A DNA stretch of 64,000 bases from Bacteroides reticulotermitis JCM 10512 (lineage in GTDB: Bacteria; Bacteroidota; Bacteroidia; Bacteroidales; Bacteroidaceae): positions 62,001 to 126,000 of the forward strand of contig NZ_BAIV01000004.1 of assembly GCF_000517545.1 (NCBI RefSeq), written 5' to 3'. The notes beneath the pieces were generated by a model, which ran no database searches, had not been told where the DNA came from, and saw nothing but the letters and a program-made list of their open reading frames with translations. How positions within the stretch are numbered: position 1 is the stretch's first letter; every line of letters starts with the position of its first letter. Of this stretch, positions 1 through 13,043 are shown piece by piece. The position numbers were made by a program, and so were the translations under genes.

Positions 1-607
1 CGGTCGTGTTATGATGCTGTGATAGAACCACCGCATTCACTCCATGGTATGCTACCGGATTGCCGGACATGATGATATAAGGGGGCACATCTTTGGAGAT
101 GCGGCATCCGCTTTGTATCAGTGTCCAACGGCCGATGTGACAGTATTGATGCAGGGTGACATTGCCACTCAGAATCACGCAATCGTCCAATATGCATTCC
201 CCTGCGATGGTAGTGCCAATGCCTACTACGCAGTTGTTGGATATATGTACGTCGTGGCAGAGGTGTACCCTGTCCATCAGAAAGTTTCCGTTTCCAATTG
301 TTGTTGCATTTCCGGTGAATGTCGCCCGGCTGATTACTACATTCTCGCGGATGTCGTTGTTGTCTCCAATAACCAGGTTGCTGTCCTCTCCCGTAAAATG
401 GAAGTCTTGTGGTTCAGAACCCAGAACAGCATTCTGATGAATTCTGTTCCCTTTTCCCATCCGAGTCCCTTTCAGGACATTGGCATGCGGCATGATGATG
501 CAGTCGTCGCCAATCTCAACATCTTTTTCGATGTACGCGAAAGGCATGACTGTAACATTTTTGCCGAGTTTCGCCTCGGGATCTACGTAAGCTAATGGAC
601 TAATCAT
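1..607 (-). CDS. lpxA: LpxA-like acyl-ACP--UDP-sugar O-acyltransferase (3' end outside window)
   Basis: The product is a left-handed beta-helix protein of the LpxA family, which transfers a hydroxyacyl chain from ACP to UDP-GlcNAc as the first step of lipid A synthesis. Hexapeptide repeats run through all 202 codons visible. The expected catalytic His lies in HLCHD near residue 125, and the DVPPY and GNPVAYHGVN motifs typical of LpxA follow. The start at 607 is the only ATG in frame, 18 bases after the stop of the efflux outer-membrane gene, so it is probably the last gene of that operon. The C-terminal helical domain is off the window. The symbol names the family. Bacteroidales often carry more than one LpxA-like gene, and this could be the accessory copy, with a different sugar or acyl donor. 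Confidence 0.85.
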   Translation of the reverse strand, partial: MISPLAYVDPEAKLGKNVTVMPFAYIEKDVEIGDDCIIMPHANVLKGTRMGKGNRIHQNAVLGSEPQDFHFTGEDSNLVIGDNNDIRENVVISRATFTGNATTIGNGNFLMDRVHLCHDVHISNNCVVGIGTTIAGECILDDCVILSGNVTLHQYCHIGRWTLIQSGCRISKDVPPYIIMSGNPVAYHGVNAVVLSQHHNTT

Positions 608-625
608 AATCTTATATGTTTAAAG

Positions 626-2029
626 TTAATCTTCTCTTCCTCCACCCAGTGCCTGGTAAAGGCTGACAACAGCCTGCATCAGGTCAAAGCTATCGGAAAC
701 CTGTGCAAGTTGCGCGCTCAGGTATGACTGTTGCGCTGACAAAACTTCCAGATAGGTTGAGTTCCCTAAGTTAAACAATTCTTTTGTATCTGTTGCAGCT
801 TTGCGAGAAGATTCTAGTTGCATCTTACGCGCTTCTGTCTTTTCACTCGTTTTTTGGTATTGGCTCAGTAGGGTGCTGATCTCACTTCCGGCATTCAACA
901 AAGATTGCTGGAATGCGAGTTTAGCTTGCGCTTCCTGTGCTTTAGCCATTTTCAGTTTAGCAATATTCGCTCCGTGATAGAAGAGTGGTTGCGTTAAAGA
1001 ACCAACTGCACTGGCTAAGAACTTAGCCGGGTTGAATATGGCACCACCTGCGCTGTTTGTCCAACCGGCTGATCCGCTAAGCGTGATCTGCGGATAAAAG
1101 GCCGAACGAGCTGAGTTTGTATTGTAGTAAGATGCTGCCAAAGCCATTTCAGCCGCTTTTACATCCGGGCGATTTGACAATAGTTGCAAAGGTATACCTG
1201 TGGAAAACTCGGCAGGCAATACTTGTCTTTCGATAACACCCCGGCTGATAGCCTGCGGAGCTTGTCCCAACAAGGTAGACAAAGAATTCTCTACCTTGCG
1301 GATGCTCTGCTCGATGTCGGGAATAGAAGCCAGAACTTGTGCATAGGCTGCTCTGCTTTGTTCTACACCGGCCGAGTTGATGTTATTGATGGCAGCATTC
1401 TTCATAGCTTCCATCGTTTCGGTATTCCGCTTCAGGATCTGGGCTGTTTCTTTCGAAATTTCCAACTGGCGGTCGAGCATCAACAGGGTGTAATACATAT
1501 TGGCAATGTTCGAAACAACTTGTGTTTGTACAGCTTGACGATATGCTTTGGCTTGCTTAACCGCAACATCCGCACCTCGTTTGGCATTCAATAGTCCTCC
1601 AAACAAACTAATATCCCAACTGGCGGTAACCGGAAGTGAATAGGTTTTGGTTGCTTTGTTGTGGTCAAAACTACTGATTGTTCCTTGTGGTGACAAAGCT
1701 AAAGCGGGCGCATAAGCCAGCTTAGCGGCAAGCAAAGGAGCTTGTGCTTCTTTTACTTTAAGTATGGCACTTTGTAAATCGGTGTTTTGCGCAAGTCCCA
1801 GTTCAATGAGGGCTTGGAGTTGTGGGTCGGTGAAGACTTCTCTCCAAGGCAGATTTCCGAAGTTAGCTGTGTCCGAAACCAAGGTATCGTTCTCCGTTAG
1901 GGGATCGCGATACAGGCCGGAAGCATTGATGTCTTCGGGTCTGTCATACGACTTATAGATGCGGCAGCTGCTCAAAAGAGCAGTTGCACACAGCATATAT
2001 AGAATTTGTTTCTTCATATCGAGTTTCAT
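626..2029 (-). CDS. RND efflux outer-membrane lipoprotein (NodT/OprM family)
   Basis: This 467-residue protein is the TolC-like outer-membrane channel of a tripartite pump. The N-terminus has a lipoprotein signal with the lipobox LLSSC near residue 22, and the rest shows the duplicated long alpha-helical pattern of outer-membrane efflux proteins, including the GIPLQLLSNRPDVKAAE segment usual for the NodT family. Its ATG overlaps the stop of the pump gene (TAATG), so the two are translationally coupled. A second ATG four codons in (2017) gives a more usual lipoprotein start. It would carry substrates such as bile salts, drugs or dyes across the outer membrane, although substrate cannot be read from sequence. 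Confidence 0.93.
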   Translation of the reverse strand: MKLDMKKQILYMLCATALLSSCRIYKSYDRPEDINASGLYRDPLTENDTLVSDTANFGNLPWREVFTDPQLQALIELGLAQNTDLQSAILKVKEAQAPLLAAKLAYAPALALSPQGTISSFDHNKATKTYSLPVTASWDISLFGGLLNAKRGADVAVKQAKAYRQAVQTQVVSNIANMYYTLLMLDRQLEISKETAQILKRNTETMEAMKNAAINNINSAGVEQSRAAYAQVLASIPDIEQSIRKVENSLSTLLGQAPQAISRGVIERQVLPAEFSTGIPLQLLSNRPDVKAAEMALAASYYNTNSARSAFYPQITLSGSAGWTNSAGGAIFNPAKFLASAVGSLTQPLFYHGANIAKLKMAKAQEAQAKLAFQQSLLNAGSEISTLLSQYQKTSEKTEARKMQLESSRKAATDTKELFNLGNSTYLEVLSAQQSYLSAQLAQVSDSFDLMQAVVSLYQALGGGRED

Positions 2030-5000
2030 TATTTAGAGTATTGTTCAATCTCTGTTACGGCATCTGAGTTGTCGATATCGTCCCATTCCATCGGTTTCAC
2101 CTTCTCTTGTAGGTATTGGAAGACTACAAACAAGGCGGGAACAATAAATATCTGACAGATCATACCGATGAACATACCACCGATGGAGGCGGTACCCAGC
2201 GTACGGTTACCGTTAGCACCTACGCCGAATGCGAACATCAACGGAAGCAGACCGACTACCATAGCCAAGGAGGTCATCAAGATCGGACGCAGACGAGCAC
2301 CTGCACCTAAAACGGCTGCCCAGGTGATGCTCATACCCATCTTACGACGGTCGAGGGCAAACTCTACAATCAAGATCGCGTTCTTCGCCAAAAGTCCCAT
2401 CAACATAATAAGGGCAATCTGCATATAGATATTGTTCGACATCGTCCCGATAATCATTTTTAGAGCCGGGATACTGCCGAGGGCACCCATTCCGTTTACG
2501 AACAGGAAGCTACCTAATAGCCCGAACGGTATGGACAACAATACGGCAAGCGGCAAGATGTAGCTTTCGTACTGCGCACTCAGTAGCAGATAAACGAATA
2601 CGAAACAGAGAAGGAAGATCAATCCTGTTGCACCGCTACTGCTCTGTGCCTCTTCACGTGCCATACCACCCAATTCGTAGGTATAACCGGTCGGAAGATT
2701 CTGTTGGGCTACTTCAGCCAAAGCTTTCAGAGCCTGGCCGGAAGTATAACCAGAACCAGGAGCAACCATTACTTTCATAGAAGTGTAGAGGTTGAAACGG
2801 GTAATGATATCCGGGCCATATATCTTGTCGACGGAAATGAACTGAGAGATAGGAGCCATTTCGCCGACGTTGTTGCGTACTTTGATATTTTTCAGAGATT
2901 CCAAGTTCTTACGAGACAATGGGTCAGCCTGAATCATAACGCGGTACATCTTACCGAAACGGTTGAAGTTAGAAGCATACAAACCTCCATAATATCCTTG
3001 CATGGTGGTAAGGATCTCGTTGGGGCTGATACCTGCTTTCTTACAAGCAGCGGCGTCGATATCGATCATATACTGCGGGAAGCTCGGGTTGAAGTTCGTT
3101 CTTGCTGAACTGATTTCCGGGCGTTCTTCCAACGCCTTCGTGTAGTTGTTGACTACTTCGAAGAATTTATCCAAGTCGCTACCTGTCTTATCCTGCATGT
3201 TCAACTCGATATCCGAAGAAGCTGAGTAACCGGGGATCATCGGAGGAGCAAAGAACAGTACCTGTGCTTCTTTGACAATCTTTTGAGCACGCATATATAA
3301 GGAAGCGAGCACAATGTTGGAGTTCTGCTTCATGGAGCGTTCGTCCCAGTCTTTCAACTTGATAATACAAGAACCATACGAAGGGCCTTGGCCTCCAATG
3401 AAGCTAAAACCGGATATGATGGTACGTGAAGCTACTGCCGGGTCGGAAGCGATCAGGCTGTCTACACGGGTAAATATCTTTTCGGCATGGTCTTGAGATG
3501 TTCCCGGTGGTAGGGTAATAGCTCCCATCAAGATACCTGCGTCTTCATTCGGCACCATACCGGTTGGTGTGGTATTCATGAAAACAATAAGCAATACAAT
3601 GGAGATAGCTACCAATCCCAGGGATAACCATTTCTTATGGATAAAGAACAGCACACGTTTCTTATACCGTTTCAGTATCGAGTCGTAAGCTGTGTTGAAA
3701 GACGTATGGAAGCGTGAAATAATGGTCTGCTTCTTTTCCTTGTGGTCGGTACTATGCGGTTTCAAGAAGATGGCGCATAATGCCGGGCTTAGCGTTAAAG
3801 CGTTCAAGGCCGAGATACCGATTGCAACGGCCATAGTCAAACCGAACTGACGGTAGAATGTACCTGCAGTACCTCCCATGAAACTTACGGGGATAAACAC
3901 GGACATCATGACCAGCGTAATGGATACGATAGCACCACCTAATTCGCGCATGGCATCGATAGATGCCTGGCGGGCAGACTTATATCCTTGGTCAAGCTTG
4001 GCATGTACCCCCTCGACGACGACTATGGCGTCGTCGACCACTATCGCAATGGCCAGCACTAACGCACAAAGAGTCAACAAGTTCAAACTGAAGCCGATCA
4101 ATGAAAGGACGAAGAACGTACCGATCAACGCCACCGGAATGGCGATGGTAGGAATCAGTGTGGAGCGTATATCCTGCAAGAAGATATATACCACGATAAA
4201 TACCAGCAGGAAGGCCTCGATCAATGTCTTAACAACCTCGTGAATAGAAGCAAACAAGAAGTCGTTGGTATTCATTGAGATGTTCAGCTGCATACCGGCC
4301 GGTAGCACCTGAGAAGCCTCATTCAGTAATTCCTCAATATCTTTAATCGTTTGTGTAGCATTGGTTCCAGCCATCTGATAAACGATACAAGTCACAGACT
4401 TATGTCCGTTTACCTTATTGATGAAACTGTACATCAAACGGTCGAGTTCTACTTTGGCAATGTCTTTCAAACGAAGTACTTCGCCGTCGGGAAGCGATTT
4501 GATAACGATGTTCTCAAATTCTTCGCTCTGTTGCAAACGTCCTTTGTACCGGATTGTATATTGGAATGTCTGGTCGCTACGTTCACCGAATTGTCCCGGA
4601 GCAGCTTCGATATTCTGTTCGGCCAAGGCAGCTGAAACGTCACTTGGTATCAGCTTATACTGTGCCATTACCTCCGGCTTCAACCAGATACGCATGGAGT
4701 AGTCGGCACCGAAAACGTTGGCGTCACCTACTCCCGGTACACGTTGAACCTGGGGAATCAAGTTAATCTTGGCGTAGTTCTCAATAAATGCGTCGCTATA
4801 GGTGTCGCTCTCATCATAGAGGGAGAATACAACCAACATGGAGTTCTGACGCTTCTGGGTGGTTACACCGACCTTGGTAACCTCGGCAGGCAGCAAGCCT
4901 TGTGCCATAGCTACACGGTTCTGCACGTTTACAGCAGCCATGTCGGGGTCTGTACCTTGTTTAAAGAAGATGGAAATATCACCTGATCCGGCGTTCGAGG

Positions 5001-5247
5001 CGCTGGAAGTCATATACATCATGTTCTCTACCCCGTTAATCTGTTCCTCCAACGGAGCAATAACGGAATTCAATACAGTTGACGCACTTGCCCCCGTATA
5101 CGTGGCCCTTACCGAAACGGTAGGAGGGGCAATATCCGGATACTGGGTGATGGGCAGCGTTGCCAGCCCAATGCCTCCCAGAATTACTATTACGATAGAG
5201 ATTACCGTTGATAGTACCGGACGGTTTATAAATTTATCTAATTTCAT
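2029..5247 (-). CDS. RND multidrug efflux transporter, HAE1 family (AcrB/MexB-like)
   Basis: This 1072-residue inner-membrane proton antiporter is full length for the AcrB family. It shows the two-fold repeat, with one transmembrane helix followed by a large periplasmic domain and then a helix bundle, twice. The proton-relay aspartate pair is present in IVVDDAIVVVE near residue 405, and the second half has the matching GLLAKNAILIVEFA segment. It lies 23 bases after the adaptor gene and overlaps the outer-membrane gene, forming one operon read leftward. The reading frame is intact. Charge and periplasmic-loop features fit a drug or amphiphile exporter rather than a metal (CusA-type) pump. Confidence 0.96.
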   Translation of the reverse strand: MKLDKFINRPVLSTVISIVIVILGGIGLATLPITQYPDIAPPTVSVRATYTGASASTVLNSVIAPLEEQINGVENMMYMTSSASNAGSGDISIFFKQGTDPDMAAVNVQNRVAMAQGLLPAEVTKVGVTTQKRQNSMLVVFSLYDESDTYSDAFIENYAKINLIPQVQRVPGVGDANVFGADYSMRIWLKPEVMAQYKLIPSDVSAALAEQNIEAAPGQFGERSDQTFQYTIRYKGRLQQSEEFENIVIKSLPDGEVLRLKDIAKVELDRLMYSFINKVNGHKSVTCIVYQMAGTNATQTIKDIEELLNEASQVLPAGMQLNISMNTNDFLFASIHEVVKTLIEAFLLVFIVVYIFLQDIRSTLIPTIAIPVALIGTFFVLSLIGFSLNLLTLCALVLAIAIVVDDAIVVVEGVHAKLDQGYKSARQASIDAMRELGGAIVSITLVMMSVFIPVSFMGGTAGTFYRQFGLTMAVAIGISALNALTLSPALCAIFLKPHSTDHKEKKQTIISRFHTSFNTAYDSILKRYKKRVLFFIHKKWLSLGLVAISIVLLIVFMNTTPTGMVPNEDAGILMGAITLPPGTSQDHAEKIFTRVDSLIASDPAVASRTIISGFSFIGGQGPSYGSCIIKLKDWDERSMKQNSNIVLASLYMRAQKIVKEAQVLFFAPPMIPGYSASSDIELNMQDKTGSDLDKFFEVVNNYTKALEERPEISSARTNFNPSFPQYMIDIDAAACKKAGISPNEILTTMQGYYGGLYASNFNRFGKMYRVMIQADPLSRKNLESLKNIKVRNNVGEMAPISQFISVDKIYGPDIITRFNLYTSMKVMVAPGSGYTSGQALKALAEVAQQNLPTGYTYELGGMAREEAQSSSGATGLIFLLCFVFVYLLLSAQYESYILPLAVLLSIPFGLLGSFLFVNGMGALGSIPALKMIIGTMSNNIYMQIALIMLMGLLAKNAILIVEFALDRRKMGMSITWAAVLGAGARLRPILMTSLAMVVGLLPLMFAFGVGANGNRTLGTASIGGMFIGMICQIFIVPALFVVFQYLQEKVKPMEWDDIDNSDAVTEIEQYSK

Positions 5248-5270
5248 ACGATTTGTCTAATGTCTGATGA

Positions 5271-6466
5271 TTAGTTGAAAGCTGTGGCTAGGTTACCATC
5301 ATGCTGATCTTGCAAAGCTTGTTTATAGTTAGCTTCTTTTTGAGCAGGCGTGATCGGTTGAATCTTTTGTCCGTCTTTCAGGTTCTGGACTCCTTCGATT
5401 ACAATTTTATCTCCTGGTTTTAAACCGGAAGTTACCAGATACTCTTTTCCGTTATCCAAGTTAAAGATTGTAATCTCCGTATATTTTACAGTATTGTCCG
5501 CTTGGAGAACGTAGACGAACTTCTTGTCCTGAATTTCTACCGTTGCAGCTTGTGGCACATTTATTACATCGTCCATGATATACGGGATCAGGATGTTGGC
5601 TGTTCCACCACTGCGCAGGATATGTTCCGCATTGGGGAAAAGAGCACGCATACTTACCGAACCGGTTGCCTGGTCGATAACGCCTGTTATGGCATCGATC
5701 TTACCCTCTTTGTCATAGATGCTTCCATCGATCAACTGTAGTTTCACCATTGGCATTTTATCTATTTGAGCCTGAATGTTATCGCCGGACTTGGTTAGGC
5801 TAGCAATTCTTTCTCTGTCATTGAGAAATAAACGTAAACGTCGGCAATCTCAGATACCGTAGTCATCGGAACCTGGATAGACGGGCTAACCAATGCTCCC
5901 AAACGATAGGGGATGCTGTTGATGAAACCGCTGGACGGGCTTGTTACTTGTGTAAATGACAGGTTTTGTTTAGCAGAAGTTAACTGCGCTTTGGCTTGTG
6001 AAAACTGTGCTCTAGCTTGTGCGAGTGTGTTTTCTGCCATCGCCAAATCGTAGTCGCTGATAATCTGCTTCTTGTTCAATTCGCGTTTGTTGTCGACAGT
6101 CATTTGTTGGGTGTTAACTGCCGCAGCGGCAGTTGCTACCGCAGCTTCTGCTGTATGAACCGCAGCTTGGTACTGAGTAGGATCAATTATGAATAAAACC
6201 TGCCCTTTACGAACAGCCGCTCCTTCATCCACACACAGCTTGGTGATGAATCCGGAAACTTGCGGACGGATTTCTACATCTTGTTTACCCTTAATTGTAG
6301 CTGGATAGGCAGTCGTTAAGTTTGCCGAGCTCTTTTGTAGCTCCTGTACTGCAAACTCGAGGACTTTTTCGCTTCCTGTGTCGTTTCCCTTGTTGCCACA
6401 GCTGGACAAGAGGGCTACGCAAAATGCAAATAAAATAATTCTACTTTTCATATGTTCTATATTCAT
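5271..6466 (-). CDS. RND periplasmic adaptor (AcrA/MexA family), frame broken near 5795
   Basis: This is the membrane-fusion subunit that links the RND pump to the outer-membrane channel. The N-terminus is a lipoprotein signal with lipobox LLSSC; an internal ATG at 6451 gives the more typical start. The biotinyl-lipoyl-like halves and the alpha-helical hairpin rich in Ala and Gln occupy residues about 45 to 200. The frame breaks at about 5795: the first part ends in TEKELLA and the beta-barrel resumes as LTKSGDNIQ one base out of register. Restoring one base gives a normal 398-residue adaptor. Because the rest of the operon is intact and many genes here show the same defect, a sequencing error is more likely than a true null. 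Confidence 0.9.
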
Positions 6467-6528
6467 AAATTGTAAATTGCACTATTATATTCTTTCATAT
6501 TGTAGTGTCACATAGCATAGAGATTAAA

Positions 6529-6579
6529 CAAAAATAATAGGAAACTGGTTTTTGTTCTAGGGTTTTCCGCGCAAAAATA
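6529..6579 (-). promoter_or_regulatory. Candidate promoter(s) of the efflux operon
   Basis: Two copies of TATTTTTG on the minus strand, at 6529-6536 and 6572-6579, match the Bacteroidota -7 consensus TAnnTTTG. Both lie upstream of the adaptor start at 6466. No clear TTTG box was found at the expected spacing, so which copy is used is unknown. Confidence 0.45.
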
Positions 6580-6676
6580 GTTTAATTTCCATAAATATGG
6601 TGATATGGTAATATGTTTTTAACTATGTTTCTCTTTCCTTAATAGGAAATGGGCTTAAAAATAGACTTTAGCTATC

Positions 6677-6725
6677 AAAAAAGCAACTCTCCCGCCTACT
6701 TATCAAAAAGCAAACAGGAGAGTTG
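6677..6725 (-). terminator. Rho-independent terminator after the beta-galactosidase gene
   Basis: A perfect 9-bp inverted repeat (CAACTCTCC at 6684-6692, GGAGAGTTG at 6717-6725) is followed on the minus strand by a run of six T (6682-6677). It lies about 135 bases past the lacZ stop and ahead of the efflux promoter, so it separates the two units. The 24-base loop is longer than usual. The rest of 6481-6858 holds only the efflux promoter boxes. Confidence 0.65.
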
Positions 6726-6858
6726 GAGTTTATAGTTGGCACGTTTGTCGAAGCAAACGATTTTCGGCTATGCCGCTGTGCAAAGGAACGCTTTCATTAT
6801 CGGTTATTAGCCTTTTACACTTATTTTTAGACGAATCGGCTGATGCCCGTTCATTCGC

Positions 6859-9983
<3,125 letters not shown>

Positions 9984-10003
9984 TTAGGTTTGAATTTGGG
10001 AGT

Positions 10004-10011
10004 CAAAGATA
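10004..10011 (-). promoter_or_regulatory. -7 promoter box of the beta-galactosidase gene
   Basis: The minus strand reads TATCTTTG, an exact match to the Bacteroidota -7 consensus, about 33 bases before the lacZ start codon at 9971. No convincing -33 box is seen. The remaining bases to 10210 show nothing recognisable. Confidence 0.55.
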
Positions 10012-10210
10012 GCGATTTATTGATCAGACGAGGGCTAATATTCATTCATTTGTAGCTGTTATTAATTAAAAAGTACTCGAAGATGTTGTCTTTTACTCAT
10101 TTGTAGACTCTTTGTACCGAAACCCGGATGGGGCGTACGAATTGATGATAAAGCCTGAAGCTGAATCATGGGGCCTGGTACGGGAATTATGATGCTGAAC
10201 GAGGCGAGTC

Positions 10211-10819
10211 TTATTGTGTCTTCTTCGCATAAACGACCAGTCTGCCTGTTCCGTAGCGTATGAGCAAACCTTGTTCGATGAAGCTGTTCAGTTCGTTGAG
10301 GGCGCGCTGCTTGTCGTGCCCGGTCATCCGGCAGTAATCGGCACGGGTTAGGCAGGGATGTTTGCTAAGGTGGGTGTTGATTATAGCCAGGCATTCTTCT
10401 TCGGGATGTCCCTTTCTACGTGGACGGGTAATCGACTCTCCGCGCTCCGGCCTTAGTTGCGAGCTTATCTTTTGCCTGAATTGGCGGCCTATCCGAAAAT
10501 TGACATTCTTAAGTTTGATCGATTGTGCGTGCACGTCTTTTTTATTCAGGACGGGTGGCCCTTGCAGAGATACCGAAAAGTAGCCGATGTCTCCCATTTC
10601 CACAATCCAGCCATCAGCCAGCAGATCTTTTAGCTCATTCTGAAAAGATTCCATGGAGCCAGCCAGCAGGCTGCGACTGATTCCGGTAAACTTGTGCACA
10701 CGGTCCAGGAACTCTTCCTGATTGATGGTTCCCTTGAAGACTACACGGGGGTGAAGCGGTTGTTCTTCGCCTGTCTGTCGGATATCAGGCGTTTCATAAA
10801 GGTCGTAATGTATGCTCAT
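10211..10819 (-). CDS. HU-like DNA-binding protein 1 (HU-HIG type)
   Basis: This 202-residue protein has an HU/IHF-like DNA-bending domain in its first 120 residues (HPRVVFKGTINQEEF, a long helix, then GDIGYFSVSLQG and the beta-arm region). A C-terminal domain of about 75 residues with a winged-helix look follows (HPCLTRADYCRMTGHDKQRA). It is twice the size of true HU and belongs to the Bacteroidota HU-like family that often sits near capsule loci and VirE-like genes. It is a clear paralogue of the gene at 57739-58350, with matching HPRV, DGIGYF and HPVLTRS segments. Its leader contains a phased array of dyads, which suggests autoregulation. Function beyond DNA binding is unknown. Confidence 0.8.
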   Translation of the reverse strand: MSIHYDLYETPDIRQTGEEQPLHPRVVFKGTINQEEFLDRVHKFTGISRSLLAGSMESFQNELKDLLADGWIVEMGDIGYFSVSLQGPPVLNKKDVHAQSIKLKNVNFRIGRQFRQKISSQLRPERGESITRPRRKGHPEEECLAIINTHLSKHPCLTRADYCRMTGHDKQRALNELNSFIEQGLLIRYGTGRLVVYAKKTQ

Positions 10820-10893
10820 ATTCGTAAACGTTTGGTGTCGGTTAGTTGATTGTTCCGTTTGGTTATCCGGATCTGCTTCGTTGGCTACTTTTA

Positions 10894-10981
10894 CTTCGTA
10901 TAACTAGAGTTTCCCTTTCGTATAACTATAGTCATACGAAAGGGTGACTATAGTGTCTCTTTCGGATAACTCTAGTTATAC
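10894..10981. repeat. Four phased 22-bp dyad repeats in the HU-like gene 1 leader
   Basis: Four units start at 10894, 10916, 10938 and 10960, exactly 22 bases apart. Each carries a near-palindromic core: AACTAGAGTT (10902), AACTATAGTC (10924), GACTATAGTG (10946) and AACTCTAGTT (10968). The outer arms GTATAACTAGAG and CTCTAGTTATAC, and the inner arms CCCTTTCGTAT and ATACGAAAGGG, are also perfect inverted repeats. The array lies between a -7 box at 10999-11006 and the start codon at 10819, so it should be in the 5' leader. A period of 22 bp puts every site on nearly the same helix face. Confidence 0.85.
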
Positions 10982-10998
10982 GCAATAAACTTAGGTAA

Positions 10999-11006
10999 CA
11001 AAGGTA
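10999..11006 (-). promoter_or_regulatory. -7 promoter box of HU-like gene 1
   Basis: The minus strand reads TACCTTTG, matching TAnnTTTG. Transcription from here would begin about ten bases before the 22-bp dyad array and run through it, leaving a leader of roughly 170 bases. The paralogue at 58.35 kb has the same arrangement. Confidence 0.55.
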
Positions 11007-11136
11007 ATAAAAACAGAGAGAAAAAGAAATAAAAACGTCATAGATAATGTTTCTTGATAGTAGTTGTCCGTTTGTTTTTTAATAAATTAGCTAGAAAGTG
11101 TGGTGTTTATTGATAAAGAACGTTTATTTTTGCAAC

Positions 11137-13043
11137 ATGTTACGTTTTAAAAGTCATACAATAAGACAAGGGTTCCGCCAAGCGCTTCCGGTAGTAGCGC
11201 TAGTCGCCTTGTTATATTCCTGCGCCAGCTCGGTCGTCCGGATGGTGGGGAGATCGATGAAATACCTCCCCGTTTTATCGGAAGTACTCCTGCTGCCGGT
11301 GCTCTCAATACGAATAAGAGCAAGGTTACGCTGCTTTTCGATGAGTTTATCAAGCTCGAGAAGGCTTCGGAAAAGGTGGTGATTTCTCCGCCTCAGATCC
11401 AACAGCCGGAAATCAAAGCGGCTGGTAAGCGCATACAAGTCAACCTGCTTGATTCGTTGAAGGACAATACAACGTATACCATTGACTTTTCCGATGCGAT
11501 TGTCGACAACAATGAAGGCAATCCGATGGGGAATTTTACATTTACTTTCTCTACCGGCGCGCAGATCGATACCATGGAAGTGTCGGGTACGGTGCTCGAG
11601 GCATCCAACTTAGAGCCAATTAAGGGAATCCTTGTCGGCCTGCATTCAAACCTGAACGACTCGGCATTTACCAAACTACCCTTCGATCGTGTATCCCGGA
11701 CAGATAGCCGGGGCCGTTTCTCTATTCGCGGGATTGCTCCCGGTACATACCGTATTTTCGGTCTGATAGACTCCGACCAGAACTATGCGTTTACCCAAAA
11801 GAGTGAAGTGCTGGCATTCAACGATTCCTTGATTATTCCGCGTATGGAAGAGCGTTTGCGTATGGATACGGCTTGGATTGACTCGCTGACCTACGACACC
11901 ATTGTCGAGAAAGCCTATACGCATTACCTGCCGGATAATGTGATTCTCCGTGCATTCAAAGAACTGAACTATTCGCAATACTTAATCAAGAGCGAACGTC
12001 TGGTTCCGCAGAAATTCTCTTTCTATTTTGCTGCCAAAGCTGATACGCTGCCTACGCTGCGGGGATTGAATTTTGATGAGAAAGATGCGTTTGTAGTTGA
12101 AAAGAATTTGCGTAACGATACCATTCACTATTGGGTGAAAGACTCACTCCTTTATAAGAAAGATACGTTGGAGGTGAGTCTCAGCTATCTGTACACGGAT
12201 ACGCTCAATCAATTGGTTCCCCGTACAGATACGCTCAATCTGGTGTCGAAGCAGAAAACGCTGACTAAGGAAGAGCCTCAGAAAAAGAAAAAGAAGAAAA
12301 AGAAAGACGAAGAAGACGAACCGATACCAACCAAGTTTTTGCCTGTCAATGTCAAAGCACCTTCTTCTATGGAGGTCTATGGATACATCTCCTTGTTGTT
12401 TGATGAGCCGATAGCCGCCTATGATAGTGCTGCGATTCATCTCCGGCATAAGGTAGATACCTTGTGGAAAGAGGTTCCTTTCGATTTTGAGCAGGACTCA
12501 CTGGAGCTGAAACGATTTAATTTGTATTACGACTGGGAGCCCACGAATGAATATGAATTTACCGTCGACTCGACGGCGTTCAGGGGTCTTTATGGACTGT
12601 TTACCGATAAGATAAAACAAAGCTTCAAGGTGCGTAGCGAGGACGAATACTTTACGCTTCACTTTAGCATTACCGGCGCTTCGTCTGAGGCGTTTGTGGA
12701 GTTACTGGATGCGCAGGATAAAGTGGTTCGGAAGCGGAAAGTAGTCGATGGAATGGCCGATTTCTACTTCCTCAACCCGGGTAAGTATGCCGCCCGACTG
12801 ATTAATGATACCAACGGAAACGGAGAATGGGATACCGGTAGTTATGAAGATAATCTGCAACCGGAAGAAGTGTTCTACTATCCGAATATATTAGAATATA
12901 AGGCTTTATGGGATATAACGCAGCCGTGGGATATTCATGCGACCCCTGCCGACAAGCAGAAGCCGGATGAACTTAAAAAACAAAAACCTGATGAAAACAA
13001 GAAAAAACAAAACCGCAATCGCGACCGCGACCGTCGGAACTAA
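11137..13043 (+). CDS. Ig-like domain lipoprotein, frame broken near 11229
   Basis: The product is an exported lipoprotein of about 635 residues once the frame is restored. The signal ends in LLYSC near residue 26. A SbsA-type Ig-like domain covers residues about 40 to 145 (PPRFIGSTP through FTFTFSTGAQ), followed by a carboxypeptidase-regulatory-like sandwich (SGTVLEASNLEPIKG). A lysine-rich acidic linker occurs near residue 390 (nine consecutive Lys). The frame breaks at about 11229, just after the lipobox, by loss of one base; the N-terminal stretch reads on as GRPDGGEIDE. A TATTTTTG box lies at 11125-11132, only five bases before the ATG, so either the message is nearly leaderless or the real promoter is upstream. 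This family is common and uncharacterised in Bacteroidota. Confidence 0.82.

Noticed and set aside
44..595. A 183-codon plus-strand open frame at the left edge
   Set aside because: It is the antisense shadow of the LpxA-like gene, whose hexapeptide repeats and catalytic motifs are on the minus strand.
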